64,000 nucleotides of DNA from Syngnathus acus (taxonomy: Eukaryota; Chordata; Actinopteri; Syngnathiformes; Syngnathidae), in NCBI RefSeq assembly GCF_901709675.1, contig NC_051088.1, forward strand, positions 21,830,193 through 21,894,192, in the 5' to 3' direction. A program made the translations under genes and the position numbers. Shown here piece after piece: positions 37,222-57,374 of this stretch. Each line of letters opens with the position of its first letter. Within the stretch, counting starts at the first letter, position 1. Below the pieces are notes generated by a model that did no database searches, was not told where the DNA came from, and saw only the letters and a program-made list of their open reading frames with translations.

Positions 37222-37371
37222 TGAAAATAAGGCACCGACATGTTCTTTCACACAAGAAAGGCAAACGTGACGGGATCGAGCGCTTAACATTCTATCGTTG
37301 GTGTTTACTGGTTACAGCGTGAGCCATTAAAACGCAAGCTCAGCAGAAACGAGGATCTTCACGCTGCCTTT

Positions 37372-41264
<3,893 letters not shown>

Positions 41265-41375
41265 TTTGTCGTTGTTTTTGTTATTGCAAAAAAAGTCCAA
41301 AGCAGAAAGTCCTCACAGTGCACCTATTATGAGATCTCTGTGAGTGAAGTCCTATCAGTGTGTCAACTGCACCAA

Positions 41376-41383
41376 CTTTTATA
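41376..41383 (-). promoter_or_regulatory. TATA box of the alpha-tubulin gene
   Basis: TATAAAAG on the minus strand about 112 bp upstream of the start codon (41264). A start site near 41350 would leave a 5' UTR of about 85 nt. Confidence 0.7.
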
Positions 41384-42190
41384 ACTGACAAAGGGGGAGG
41401 GAGGCAGTCCAGGCAGAGGTGGAGCCAGCGGTTGCATTTCTACCCAGTTGGACCTCCACGATAAGACAACACTTCCTGGATTTCATTTTCAAACCAAGAG
41501 CAGAGTGACTACCGTTAATGATTCATTTTCGTCACAGTTGCATTCACCAGGAAACCTGTTATGACGTTTTACGATTAAATTAAGTCTCGCTCAAATGTGT
41601 AATTGGCGGACAATTAAGGCACAATTTTAAAAAAAACTATAATTATATATTATTTCTTTGTTCTGATTGCAAGATTATAAACCATGATAGGGTGTCCGAA
41701 AATATAATATATCATATATTTATTTATTTATTTATTTTATTTTATTTTTTTTAATTAATTTATTTATTTATTGTTTTATTTTATTTTTTTATTAGTATTA
41801 TTTTTGTCGGGAGAATCTATGTATGTTTTTGCTGAAGAGCCATGGGATGAAAAAAATAATACACTCGCAATTTGTAACATGTCGTCTCAGGTTTATTAAA
41901 GCTTAAATGTTATTGACATCAACAAGTTTATCAACAAGACTGTTCCCAGCCGCGTTCAGTGAATGGATGTTTTTGTTTGCGCCACTTGTTGTAATACTAA
42001 CTTTAGCCACCAGATAGCGCCATCGTCACGTTTTGGTCCACTTGCCCCTCACTATGTCTCTAGTTGGTAGAAAAAAAAGAACTCGGAACTATCAAATTAT
42101 ACTCAGGCTTCTCCAGGGATTTCTTGATGAAATATTTGACATTAGAATAGCTAACTAATAAGTTTATGGAGACTTCTATGCCCTGTCCAT

Positions 42191-42226
42191 CAAGTTCTCC
42201 ATCCACTTCTGTGGATGGAGAACTTG
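42191..42226. repeat. Perfect 16-bp inverted repeat with 4-nt loop
   Basis: CAAGTTCTCCATCCAC, loop TTCT, then GTGGATGGAGAACTTG. GCCCTG just outside the left arm and CAGGGC further right could extend the fold. Confidence 0.85.
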
Positions 42227-42597
42227 GTTGGTGACCTTTGGAGGACTGGCAGGGCTTACGTGTATCTCCAGCTGTGAATGGAAGCATCCTCATAATCCTC
42301 AAAACAAACTTTCTTGCCCTTCAGACTTCGTCCCCCCCGGATTCCTCTTCAAACGACCCCTGAGAAACTCTTGGAAAAAGGAGATGGTTTTGTGATAAGC
42401 AATTTGTTTGGTCCTCCCCGTCTTTCAGATCCCGAGATTACTTTTCCTTTGTTAAGTATTTCTTTCTCATCATCTACTCAGACGGCGAGGAAACAAATCC
42501 CTTCTTCACTGGAGTAATTATCACCCGTTGGTTAGCTTCAGGTGTAAATGAGAGGTTTCAGGCGCTTGAGAGTCATTCTGGACACTCGATGTGCTCT

Positions 42598-42601
<4 letters not shown>

Positions 42602-42644
<43 letters not shown>

Positions 42645-42648
42645 GTGC
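42602..42648. repeat. (TG)n microsatellite
   Basis: About 23 TG units with one GC interruption. Confidence 0.95.
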
Positions 42649-43612
42649 TCACAATAATCCGATGCATTGATTCAAGTGTTTGGACCCCTATTGACAGACA
42701 ATTTCACGTGCAATTGAGAGACTCATTGAAGGATTATCCATTTAAAATTGAACTCTTCCAATTATTTTTGTTTTGGTTTTTTTGAAGTGGACGCTTCATT
42801 TAAAGTACTAATCTCTTCAAAAGCAAATCTTCTGATCCGTTTTGTAAAAGTGTTTTTTTAAGTTTGACATGAATGAAATTTTGATGATTAAAATGTCTTA
42901 TCTTCCAAAGTGATTGGAATTCGCTAGGATAGAGCAAGCGGGTTATATGTTTGCGAGTCAACAAGCTACTCACCATCTCTGCCCCTGATCAGTAATTGGT
43001 TGAAATCTGCGATGGATTACATGTTGAAAGGCAGCAGGGGTGCGAGCCTTTTGACCCATCAGTGGTGGTCCGGTGCTCAGGGGGGCTCTGTGCTGCATGG
43101 TGCCGATAAAGCTTTAAGCTGTATTGATGCCGGATGGGTGCAGAGATGAAAGTGAGCGCTGACAAACTGATGAAAATATTATTTGATGTTGCCGTCTGGC
43201 CACAAGCCGGCCCGGAGGCTGAAAGGTTTCCAGTATCCTGGAGGAAAAAAAAAATATATATTTTTAAAGTTGGGAAGTGGTGGCTGCTTCACAGCGGCCG
43301 AGGATTTAGTGTACCCAGTGGCAATTTACACAATTTAATTCACGCTTTGATAGCACCGCTGTTACGTCGTATTTATAGAGATCATCAATACTATTCAGTC
43401 GCAGGTACATTTTCAGGTGCAGTGCACAAGAAATAGTTATTTGATAGCACAACAGAAATGTAAAACATTTCAACAAAATACGTGACACTCACGAGAGATG
43501 CTGATTATTAAATGGAATTGGAGGATGGGAAAATGCTGACATCAGCGGAGGGCCTTGTGAGGATTAATTTGATATTGGATTGATGAAAGAAACACAATTG
43601 ATTTTGAAAGCC

Positions 43613-43652
<40 letters not shown>
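43613..43652. repeat. (TCTG)n microsatellite
   Basis: Ten TCTG units. Confidence 0.95.
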
Positions 43653-43653
<1 letters not shown>

Positions 43654-44037
43654 GTTGATCTATTAGTCTATCAGTCTGTCTTGTTGGTATGTCATTAGTA
43701 TTATTTATTATTATACGTATTTCTATTAATAATTGATAATGATAATAAAATAATAATAATAATAATTATTATATATTATGATTATTATTATTGTTGTGAG
43801 TAGGAGTAATAATATTAATGTATTCATTGTCACACAGTATCTCTGTGTACTGATATTACTATAGTTAATTGGTACATTTCCTCTAAACATCAATCACTAT
43901 CCTAATCAGAATACTAAATTGGCTGCCGATAAACCTTTATTGATTTAGTGACCTTTAGTCGACCCCTTGTGAAGTTGACCCCTTTTTTCACAGCTTCTTG
44001 ATCTGATATGAATGAGTCCAGCAGCCCTCAAAGGTGA

Positions 44038-44043
44038 TTTATT
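44038..44043 (-). promoter_or_regulatory. Candidate nr4a2 poly(A) signal
   Basis: AATAAA on the minus strand about 285 bp downstream of the nr4a2 stop codon at 44329. Confidence 0.5.
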
Positions 44044-44328
44044 CAATTAAACGTGACAAGACAAATATAAACAAAAGCCTCCTGAGGACAGGATTTCCAC
44101 ATTCATATTCACACGTCAATTATGATTTTGCAAATTCAGTTTTCCTATCAAAAAAAGGAAGAAGGGAGGGGAGAGATTGCATAAAAATCACAATCAAATC
44201 AAAATTCACATTTAACATGAAGAGGTCAATAAGAATGAAATGTCTTTCTGTGCTCGGATCGCCAACAAATCATCAATCTACACGGGAAAAACTTCTGCCA
44301 TTGTCCTTGAACGTATCCTCTGGCGTCT

Positions 44329-47730
<3,402 letters not shown>

Positions 47731-47734
47731 GGTC

Positions 47735-47855
47735 ACTGAAATCGGATTTAAAAAGTGCAGGAGAGTTTATTCCACACTACAGTAAAAATGTACTGATTCG
47801 GAATATCAGACACAAATGTCTACCGTATCACTTGACATTATTTTGGTAACCTACC
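47735..47855 (-). other. nr4a2 5' UTR intron boundaries
   Basis: Upstream of the coding exon there is an acceptor (TTTCAG at 47736-47741) and, further up, a donor GTAGGT after 47855. This defines a 119-bp intron in the 5' UTR and a non-coding exon ending at 47855, as in mammalian NR4A2. Confidence 0.65.
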
Positions 47856-48033
47856 TTCAATGTTGATCTTGGTTGACGGAATGTAATCCAAAACGGCTGC
47901 AAGTCTTTTGCCGTGCAGCGATCATGAAGTCCACTTGCTGGTGGCAAATGCAGATTTGGATCCAGAGACACCGACAATGTGCTTTTGTGTCCGTGGTGCG
48001 TACGCGTGCGCCACAACCATTACGCAGTTGGGG

Positions 48034-48260
<227 letters not shown>

Positions 48261-48589
48261 ATCTCTCTGACACTTCAACATCTTTTTAATGGGGTGCGGT
48301 TTGTTTTAAGGTATTTTTTGTGCAATATATTTAAGTTTATATATATGTTACAACACTTGTAACGACTGACTGTCTTACAATAATTTTAAATGACTTTAGG
48401 AATAAAACTTCTGTGTGGTGTTTGATGAACGCTTGGGCGAAACCACTTCTTTAAAAGCTACAATTGTAATGGCAACGTAATACTGTATGACGTGTTGTTA
48501 ATATTTTGTGTGCCAAAAGACGACAGCTGGTGGCACTTGGCTCTTTGTAATGATCCCTAGAAGGACGTTGGGCGACTTGAGCAAGCCGC

Positions 48590-48700
48590 TGCTTCGTTAC
48601 GTCATGCGAAGGCAAGGTCGTCTATTCCGAGCTGTGATTGGACAAAAAGAGCAGACGCGCGTACTCTGATTGGTGGAAGCTCACGTCATTCAAACGTAGC
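48590..48700. promoter_or_regulatory. Candidate gpd2 (possibly shared) promoter with CRE-like and CCAAT boxes
   Basis: Within 100 bp there are TTACGTCA (48597-48604) and TCACGTCA (48681-48688), both variants of the cAMP-response element. There are also two inverted CCAAT boxes, ATTGG at 48637-48641 and 48669-48673. CpG density is raised, and the block sits just upstream of a non-coding gpd2 exon. Confidence 0.55.
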
Positions 48701-48826
48701 TCCACTTCCTGGTTGAAGCTGTCAAACTCTCATCGGGCTACCAGACAGGCTAGGACAACCGATGCCTCGTTCTCCGCCCTGCATCGCCCTGAGCGACCGT
48801 TTATCAAGCCCCAAACAAGGCAATCT
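48700..48826 (+). other. Probable non-coding first exon of gpd2
   Basis: A CpG-bearing stretch ends CAATCT before the consensus donor GTAAGT (48827). The next good acceptor is TTTTCGCAG at 49890, seven bases before the gpd2 start codon. The 5' end is not defined by sequence alone. Confidence 0.55.
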
Positions 48827-49896
48827 GTAAGTGAAAAGCGCCTCATCTTTTTGGTCATTTATAATCTCAATTATTACTCAACATCTTTATGGTCCGTTTG
48901 TCAAAAGACCTTGTGTAGTTTGCGCCTCGTAAGCCAGTACTGTAATAACCTTGTGTATGCGTGTTGTTATTATGCGTAAAAAAAAAAGATTTAAAATTAA
49001 AAACTAGGAAATATCCTTTCTGCTCTCGTCAGTTTATATGACGTATTGTTTTTTTTTTTGCCCCTCTCTCGTTTTCACATCACTTTATTCGTCAGCGTTC
49101 GTCTCGCCCAAAGATCAAACCGGAGAGCGTTGTAATCCATAGCAAGATGTCAGTTTAAGATGAGCGCTCAGTGCAGGAGACTTCTAGTCACAATAATACG
49201 TTTGGCCAGAAAGCCCCACTACGCCCTCCGATGCTGACTCATAATTGAGCGTGCATGTCGGCTGATGTAAGAGCAGCATTGGCGCCATCCCTCAGCAGCG
49301 TGACTGAGTGTGGACGAGCCGGCTCATCCAGCCTCTCCGTCTTAACCCCCGGCCTCATTATTGTCATTATTTGCATTCATATTACAGTATCGCTTTTTCT
49401 AACGAGCTGTCTATCCAAAGTGTGAAAACAGGCATGCTATTATACTCTCAAAAGGTGTCTGCCAGTGATGACGGCTGGAAATAGTGTTAAAAAAGAAATA
49501 CACGATCAGAAATAAGAAAGCTCACACAATTAGTTCGGCCATTATTAAACATTAATCCTAAAGAAATAAAGTATGAAAAGCAATCCTCCCCATTAGAACA
49601 GGAAGCCTAACCCAAGATTAGCATGCAGGCCTAACCCAAGACTTTGCAAATCAGAAATAATTCGACTCATTAATAATATAATATAAACGCAAATGGCATT
49701 TATGTTCTTCACAGAAAATGAGCTAAAGCCGGTGAATTCCAGGTTGGAAAAAAAAACCTGAAAATGGGTTTCACAGACCCAATCGGGGTTAAACATAGAA
49801 CCGCAGCATTCACCACTTGTTGTCCTTACTCTAGTTTGAGGTTGGCACGCCTCCCATACGTACCCCTCATAACACGATGCTCTTTTCGCAGGGAAT

Positions 49897-52800
49897 ATGG
49901 CGTTCAGGAAGGCGCTCAAACGGACAGCTATGATCGGCGGCGGAGCCGTCGCTACCGTTTTTGGTCTGTCACAGCTCGTAGAGTATAGGAAGAAGCAGGT
50001 AAGTTGCAAATGAACATTGTTGAGTTGAGAAAAAGTCTTCCATAGCATGTCCAATCAGGATGTTGGAATGTATTTGATGCCTTTAGGATATAGTACACTA
50101 CCCTATATGTACCTCATATGTTTGCCAGATGTTGCGCATGAAGCAGTGTTCATTTCAAACGTAAGTCACTTGTTCCTGTGACTTACTAAAATGAAAAGTC
50201 ATTTATTGGAGGTGTGGCTAAAAAGGGTTAGGTCATTCCTTCATGTCATTTAGCGATACCTTTTTGTCACTGTGGTTAGCGCCAAACTGTAGGAAGGGAG
50301 AATAGACTTCTGACGCACCAAAATGAAGCCTTGTGTTGTTTTCCTTTTTTATTTATTTATTTATTTATTGTTTTCTGACACCAGAGCCATACAACATTCA
50401 GTCTTTCCCGCTCTTAACTTTTCTTGTCCTGCCACCCCACTACACGCCACACAGTCTATACATGTGACACTCGTGATAAATCATCCTGCAGGGTTTTATA
50501 ACCTTCGTGCGAAGCACAGAAAGATTGTGTTTCCTTACATGTGAAGAATTAAGCTCCTCCACTGCTTAAGATGAATTCATCACAGCACTTTAGAAAGAAA
50601 TCCGCGCAACATTTTCAGAGAAAAATTACTTTGATTCATGCACAATTTTTGTGTCAGGAACTACTTTAGATGACATGAAAGCACGGAAAGGGATAGATTG
50701 TGCTTAGTCATTGGTGACTCATCTAATTTTTGCGTGAGATTTGCACTGGGAACGGCTTCTAAGATAAGGAAAATTGCAGGTAGGACTATTATTATTATTA
50801 TTTGAATAAATAAATAAATAAATAAATAAATAAATAGGAAGGAAGGAAGGAAGGAAGATTTCAGGTAGTAATTATTAAAATGAATAAATAAATAAATAAA
50901 TAAATAGGAAGGAAGAAAATAATGAAGGAAGGAAGAAAATAATGAAGGAAGGAAGGATGAAAAGAAGGAAGGAAGGAAGGAAGGAAGGAAGGAAGGAAGG
51001 AAGGAAGGAAGGAAGGAAGGAAGTGTAGTCCGAGCCAAAATTGTTGTGCAGTTTTGCAAAACACAGTGCGCCTTTAAAAAATCCAAAGAACCCTTTACAA
51101 GGAAAGTGACGGATTACAAAAAAGACACTCGATACACACGCGCAAATGAAAATCTTTGCACCGAAATAATTGCGTTGCCATTCATTTCCATGGGGGAAAA
51201 AAAACTACCGTCAGGTTCTTCTGTACATCCTTGATTTCATTTGTCATTTTCACCTTTTTTCGTCTCTACTTCATTTTGTGTCTGCATTTCTAAGATGCTG
51301 TCAAAGCAGCCCGGTGTTTTATAAATAAACAAACACACCCTGCCCTGCCCTGCCACAAAGCTGCACTGAGTCCTCATGGGGGCATCTTATAGCTCCACGT
51401 TTGATCTTTTAGTGTCCAGCCTTGACGCTTTCGTCATCTGAGAGGGGCGAGCAGCTGGGTTTCCCCTCGACCTTTGACCCGACGTAGACCTATATTTGAA
51501 CATCCGCAGAGCTACCACATAGCAGCCTTTATTTAACTGTGCGTGCTAATGTGAACTTTGTTTGTGTCCCATTGCAATAATGTCTTTCTCTTGCCTGTCG
51601 CCGCCTACCCAACCAAGAACGGATCGGTAAGCGAGAAGCCGATGTTGATGAAATCTAATCATTTCCACAATAGTTTGTAATCATGCATGCCTCTAATCCT
51701 AGTAATTCTAATCCCCAACATTTAGCTCTGTGCTGATATTTTTTCTTTTTTCTACCTATCATCACAGAGAGAGACGATGATTTCAGTAGCAAATTGCAAA
51801 AGCCTGCTCGCATTTGCAAGTCAAATGGCGCATGTGCTCTCAAGCAGCTTGATGCAATCATTAAACGCGGAGCAAAAAAAAAAAAAAAACCAGAATAAAT
51901 ATTTCATTAGCTAGGTGAGATGGCACGTCCTGGTGTCAGAGGGGGGACTGTTGTTGTGATTATGACTTCAAATCATTCCCTAATCAAATGCAGGACATGA
52001 ATGACTGCGATGATTTGTGTTGTGTGTTTTTGCAAAGACAAGTTGCATGTTGCAGCAGGTCGCACCGAGCCTCGACCCCCCCCCCTCCCCCCAAATCTGG
52101 ATTTTTATCAACGCTGAAAACTAGAAGACAAGCGCACACTTTGCAGCTTAATATTAACAGCGCTTGTTCATTTTTTGCTAACATTCATTTTGAACTTGGA
52201 TAGAAAGTAGAAGAGCTTTGCTTTTGTTTCTCGTAGCTTAACGCGAATAGCATGCATCAGGTCGCAGCAGATCCACGGGCCCGCTAACTTTCTTCCAAAA
52301 AAACCAGAGCGTGGAGTAATTTGCGCGCCCGTCTGCGTCACATCCAGGCTCGGTTAGCTCGCGTGGCGGCAGAAGCCGAGCTGAAGGCTCCCTTTCGCCA
52401 CGAGCTTCCCTCAAGGCGGGCCCAGCTCGCCACGCTGAAAGACAAAGACTTTGACGTCCTGGTGATTGGAGGCGGAGCCACGGGTGTGGGATGTGCCTTA
52501 GATGCTGTCACGCGCAGTAAGAACCCTCAGTACATTTCAAATTCTTGTCAAGATGTTCCCTGTGAGCATTCTCCTCTGTAGACCTTCAGACTGCTCTCGT
52601 GGAAAGAGACGACTTCTCTTCCGGCACGAGTAGCCGGAGCACCAAACTCATTCACGGCGGCGTTCGCTACCTCCAAAAGGCCATCATGAAACTCGACTAC
52701 GAACAGGTATGGAATGCCGATGTTCCTCGGTTTATTTTCCAGACGTTTCTTGAGTGGATATCTCCCACAACAGTACATGATGGTGAAAGAAGCCCTCCAT

Positions 52801-55800
52801 GAGCGAGCCAACCTTCTGGAGGTTGCTCCTCACCTGTCAGCGCCACTTCCAATCATGCTTCCTGTTTACAAGTGGGTTCGCACTCATTTGGATTTTTCCA
52901 ATCCATGTATCGTTCTTCACTGTTCTCACGGGTTGTCCCAGATGGTGGCAGCTTCCGTATTATTGGGCGGGCATCAAGATGTACGACCTGGTGGCCGGCG
53001 TTCAGTGCTTAAAGAGCAGTTACGTCCTCAGTAAGACCAAAGCCTTGGAGTTCTTTCCTATGCTGAAGAAGGACAAGCTGGTGGGAGCCATCGTCTATTA
53101 CGATGGTAAGCGGCGGATATATTTTTTTTTTGTTGAGTCCAAAGTTTATTTTTGAAGAGCTGAGTGGTTTGACCTTGGTCTTTTCTGCTGAGATGCCTTC
53201 AGAGAAACACTTTACAATGGCAAATGCGGTGATGAAGAATTCCAGGAAAGCCAAAGCTGAAAGTAAAGTTGCTTTGAGTCACCCAAAATAAACTGGTCCT
53301 ACCGTTGCCTCCATGATAGAAAAGTTGTTTTGGGTTTTAATGGTGACGGTCCAGCCAGTGATTTGTGGATCAGAACCTTCTGAGAAATAATGCAAAGCAC
53401 TCTGCCTACATTTCTGTTGTACATTCCGTCAGCCTTCTGCAGCCCCGACAGCCGGAGTGGAGGATGTTTTTTTTTTCCCCCTCAATTTCTGCCATCTGGT
53501 ACAATCACGCTTGTGACATTTCCAAAGTCTGACCTTCTCTCCGGCAATGCAATTGGTCGGACTGTCTAAGCAACAAATATCTTCTGCCTCCTGTCTATTG
53601 TCTTCACCGTGGAACAACCAATGTGCTTTTTTTTTTCCCTTTCCCCTCCCGTCGCCCCGCAGGGCAACACAACGACGCCCGTATGAACTTAGCCATCGGC
53701 CTCACCGCAGCCCGCTACGGTGCCGCCATGGCCAACTACACCGAGGTGGTTCACCTGCTGAAGAAAAAGGACCCGCAAACCGGAAGCGAGACGGTATGCG
53801 GGGCACACTGCCGGGACCTTCTCACAGGTGGGCGAAGATCGCTCGCTAGCCGTCGAGAGAAGCATTGGGTTGTCGATCACGTGTCGTCACTGCTTACCTG
53901 TCGAAGGCGAGGAATTCGATGTCAAAGCCAAATGTGTCATCAACGCCACCGGGCCCTTCACGGATTCGGTGAGGAAGATGGATAACCAGGAAACCCCAAA
54001 CATCTGCCAGCCCAGTGCCGGCGTGCATATCGTCATCCCGGGTTACTACAGGTCTGGACCGTTTGATACACGGCACACTTTTCAGCTCATCCGACTGATG
54101 TTTTTTTTTTTTTGCCACACAGCCCCGATAACATGGGCCTGTTGGACCCGGCCACAAGTGACGGCCGGGTTATCTTCTTCCTGCCTTGGGAGAAGATGAC
54201 CATCGCTGGAACCACAGACACTCCCACCACAGTGACAGCCCACCCCATCCCCGGCGAGGACGACATCAACTTCATCCTGAATGAGGTCCGCAACTACCTG
54301 AGCCCCGACGTGGAAGGTAGGAACCGCGGTTCGGTCCGGGAGCTCATCAAACGCAAATGAAACTTTGTTACGCCGCAGTGAGACGAGGCGACGTCTTGGC
54401 AGCGTGGAGCGGAATCCGCCCTCTGGTGACGGACCCCAACTCCAAAGACACTCAGTCCATCTGCCGTAACCACATTGTCAGCATCAGTGACAGCGGACTG
54501 GTCACCATTGCGGGTCAGCTTCTTTGTGTTTGGGGCGAACAGTTCATTGGGCCATTTTTATTTCAATGGCGCTTGCGTCCGCAGGTGGCAAGTGGACCAC
54601 CTACAGATCCATGGCTGAGGAGACTCTGGACGCCGCCATCAAAAGACATGGCCTCCCAGCTGAGAAATGCAAGACTGTGGGCCTGATGTTGGAGGGCTCC
54701 AAAGACTGGACGCCAACACTTTACATCCGTCTGGTCCAGGACTACGGCTTGGAGCAGGAAGTAGGACGCTTTTGTTTGTTCTATTTAGTCGTAGCACGGA
54801 ATCGTACCAGACCGGAAATTCAGAAGCAGCCGCCTACATTGACCGCTTCCACCTCGATGTTGACTTTAACGACGTCGACATTTCCAAGACTTGACACGTC
54901 AAGAGCCTGTATGCCGAACAACGCCATTAGCATGAAGTCCATCGGATCCATTGATTTACAACAGTTAGCCACTACTCCCCCCCATTAAATTCGCTAGAAC
55001 ATTGTTTCAGTGGAGCAAAGTCCTGGTGCGGTTCACTTACTCCTTATTAAAAGCGCTTGGAGGCGCTACGGAATATTCTTCAAAGGTCACTGCTGATATT
55101 TGGACAGTGTTTGCCCTTTTACATGATGGGTACGCCGACGATCTGAATAGCAAAACGCTGTTGTGTATTCTGTAGACATCTCGACAACAAGGTGCTCCAA
55201 AAAAAAAAATTCCATCATTCTTGCAATTGGAAGTCAATTAAAAGCATACTGGACCTTCTGTTCAGGTCGCACAGCATTTGGCTTCCACGTATGGAGGGAA
55301 GGCGTACGACGTGGCCAAGTTGGCCATGGTCACAGGACAAAGATGGCCGATAGTTGGGAAAAGGCTGGTGTCGGAGTTCCCCTACATCGAGGCTGAGGTG
55401 AAGCGCGATAGCGTCCAAATGTTGTCATCGTCGTCGTCACGGTCTACGTCCCGTCGCAGGTGCTGTACGCCATCAAGGAATACGCCTGTACCGCCATTGA
55501 CCTCATCGCCCGGCGGACACGACTGGGCTTCCTGAATGTGCAGGCGGCCGACGAAGCCCTCCCGCGCATTGTGCAGATTATGGCCAAGGAGTTGGGCTGG
55601 AGCCAAGAGCGCAAGACGGTACCAAAACCCGCTACTATTTTCTTTTGACAACTGGTTGAGTCCCCACTTGGGTTTTCTATCAGCACAATAGGGAAGTCCA
55701 CGCCTTAGACTCCGATACTGTGTACCTGTAATCCGAGCCTTTATTGTCACTCAAGGGAGGAAAAAAAAAAACCAAACATCCCAGATCGACCGTGATTCTA

Positions 55801-57374
55801 TTGACGTTGCACTTTTTTTTAATCTAGGCCGAGCTGGAAGCAGCTAAGAAGTTCTTGTACCAAGAGATGGGCTACCGATCCCGCTCGGAGCAGTTGACCA
55901 AGACACCCGAAATGACCCTGGACAACCAGGAAATAGCCAGGTACGAGCGTTCTCCGGCCAAAGGTCTGCCATAAACTCTTGAGTCAGTCATCGAGAAGGA
56001 ATGCGCTCGACTTTGATGTGCTCGGCAGGTACAAGAAGCGATTTCAAATGTTTGATAAAGATCGTAAAGGATTCATCACCACGCTTGATGTCCAGCAAGT
56101 CCTCGACGTGAGTTGCCCCTGATCGTCTTTGATGTAACCGGGTCAAGATTCCATCCCGTTTTCTTTTCTCTGTGTTAGAGTATCAGTGTCCACATCGACG
56201 AGAACGCCCTCCATGAAATTCTGAACGAGGTGGACGTCAACAAGAACGGACAGATCGAATTAGGTGAATTCCTCCAGGTACGTGATGGCCCGTCATCGTG
56301 CGACAATTCGCAAAAAGACTCGGATGAAGATTCCGCGAACGTGGAAAAAGTGATTGTCCGTCTCAGACCTGCCGCACAGCAGGTGTGAACTCTCAACTTA
56401 ATTAGGACGGAGAATGCGCGACAGGTGTAATGAGACCTGCTTCCATCTGTCGGCAAATTACTTTCTCACTTTTGCTTCGACTTGAGAAAAAGAGTCATTA
56501 CGAGGGAACGTGATGACACTCTTTTGTCTTCATTAGCGCGAGCTGCTCTTGAGTGCTCCGACTCGCCAGAGGAAAGCAGAATATTTTTGTGCTGGGAGAC
56601 GTTCAACAACTCTCAAATAAAAAGCCTTGTTCGACTCGGGTGACTAATATTGATGGAGGGAACCAGCTCGCTCCAAATGTCTGGATAATGTTTTAAAAGC
56701 GGCACTGGGCGAGACTGTCAAAATGAAAAATGTTGGCAGGAAAGACACGACATGAAACGTTTTCTTCCAGTTTGTCAACACTTATTTCCACTTTGGTTCA
56801 TTTTCACTCGCATGGTCGTGCGTGAAAAGTTAGTTATTAAACTTTGCCGTGAATGCAAATCAACTTAAGCGAGACATCAGGAAAGAGCCACGGTTGCAGT
56901 GAGCCACAAAGCGGTTCTCATTAGCATTTAGCTTTGGCCATGTTTCAGAGCCTTGAGAGTGTTCATTAGCCTAATTTTGAGGTCACAGTTTGGCAATATT
57001 CAAAATGGCTCCCTCACAGAGCTACGTAGCAAAATAATTTTTTTTCTGTTTCCTCGATTTACTCTGCTGTTAAATTGGGCAGTCACTCTGCTAGCTATTC
57101 GTAGCGATCGAGAGGAAAGGAACGAGGCGGGCGAAACAGACCTAGGTGGCGCTTTTGAGAAAAAAACTAGCAAGTCGTCAGGTGTTGGGTTCATTGGAGC
57201 ATGTGGAGGTGGTCGGACCGCTCACTCTCTTGATCATGTGTCATTTAGTTGATGAGCGCCGTCAAGAAGGGCCACGTGTCCGACAGCCGCCTGGCCATTT
57301 TGATGAAGTCGGCCGAGGAAACGTTGGATATGAGGGGCCCCGTGACGGTGGACCGAAGCGGAGGCGGAGTCTAA
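49897..57374 (+). CDS. gpd2: Mitochondrial FAD-dependent glycerol-3-phosphate dehydrogenase (GPD2), complete CDS
   Basis: Oxidises glycerol-3-phosphate to dihydroxyacetone phosphate on the outer face of the inner mitochondrial membrane, feeding electrons to ubiquinone (glycerophosphate shuttle). Exons are 49897-49998, 52348-52516, 52582-52706, 52774-52871, 52942-53105, 53663-53827, 53907-54051, 54123-54316, 54379-54513, 54585-54760, 55266-55397, 55460-55618, 55828-55940, 56029-56107, 56179-56277 and 57249-57374. All are in phase, 2181 nt, 726 residues (human 727). The N-terminus [10 protein letters not shown] plus a hydrophobic segment fits a mitochondrial presequence. The FAD-binding Rossmann motif is GGGATG (about 75-80). 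[30 protein letters not shown]-like [10 protein letters not shown] and [12 protein letters not shown] are conserved. Two C-terminal EF-hands start at about Asp 635 ([12 protein letters not shown]) and Asp 671 ([12 protein letters not shown]). The exon starting 52348 follows a weak acceptor, and its first ten residues are the least certain part. Confidence 0.95.
50786..51022. repeat. (AAAT)n / (GGAA)n compound microsatellite in gpd2 intron 1
   Basis: Alternating AATA and GGAA tetranucleotide runs, the longest being about 18 GGAA units at 50950-51022. Confidence 0.95.

Larger units (their letters stand above)
41390..44037. other. Spacer between alpha-tubulin and nr4a2
   Basis: No coding exon recognised. 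Holds an AT-rich (TTTA)n-like tract (41715-41800), a perfect hairpin (42191-42226), (TG)n at 42602-42648, (TCTG)n at 43613-43652 and an AT-rich trinucleotide stretch (43690-43810). Confidence 0.6.

Noticed and set aside
42314-42517. 67-codon frame starting MPFRLRPPRIP
   Set aside because: No start context, homologue or exon partner recognised; lies in a spacer next to simple repeats.
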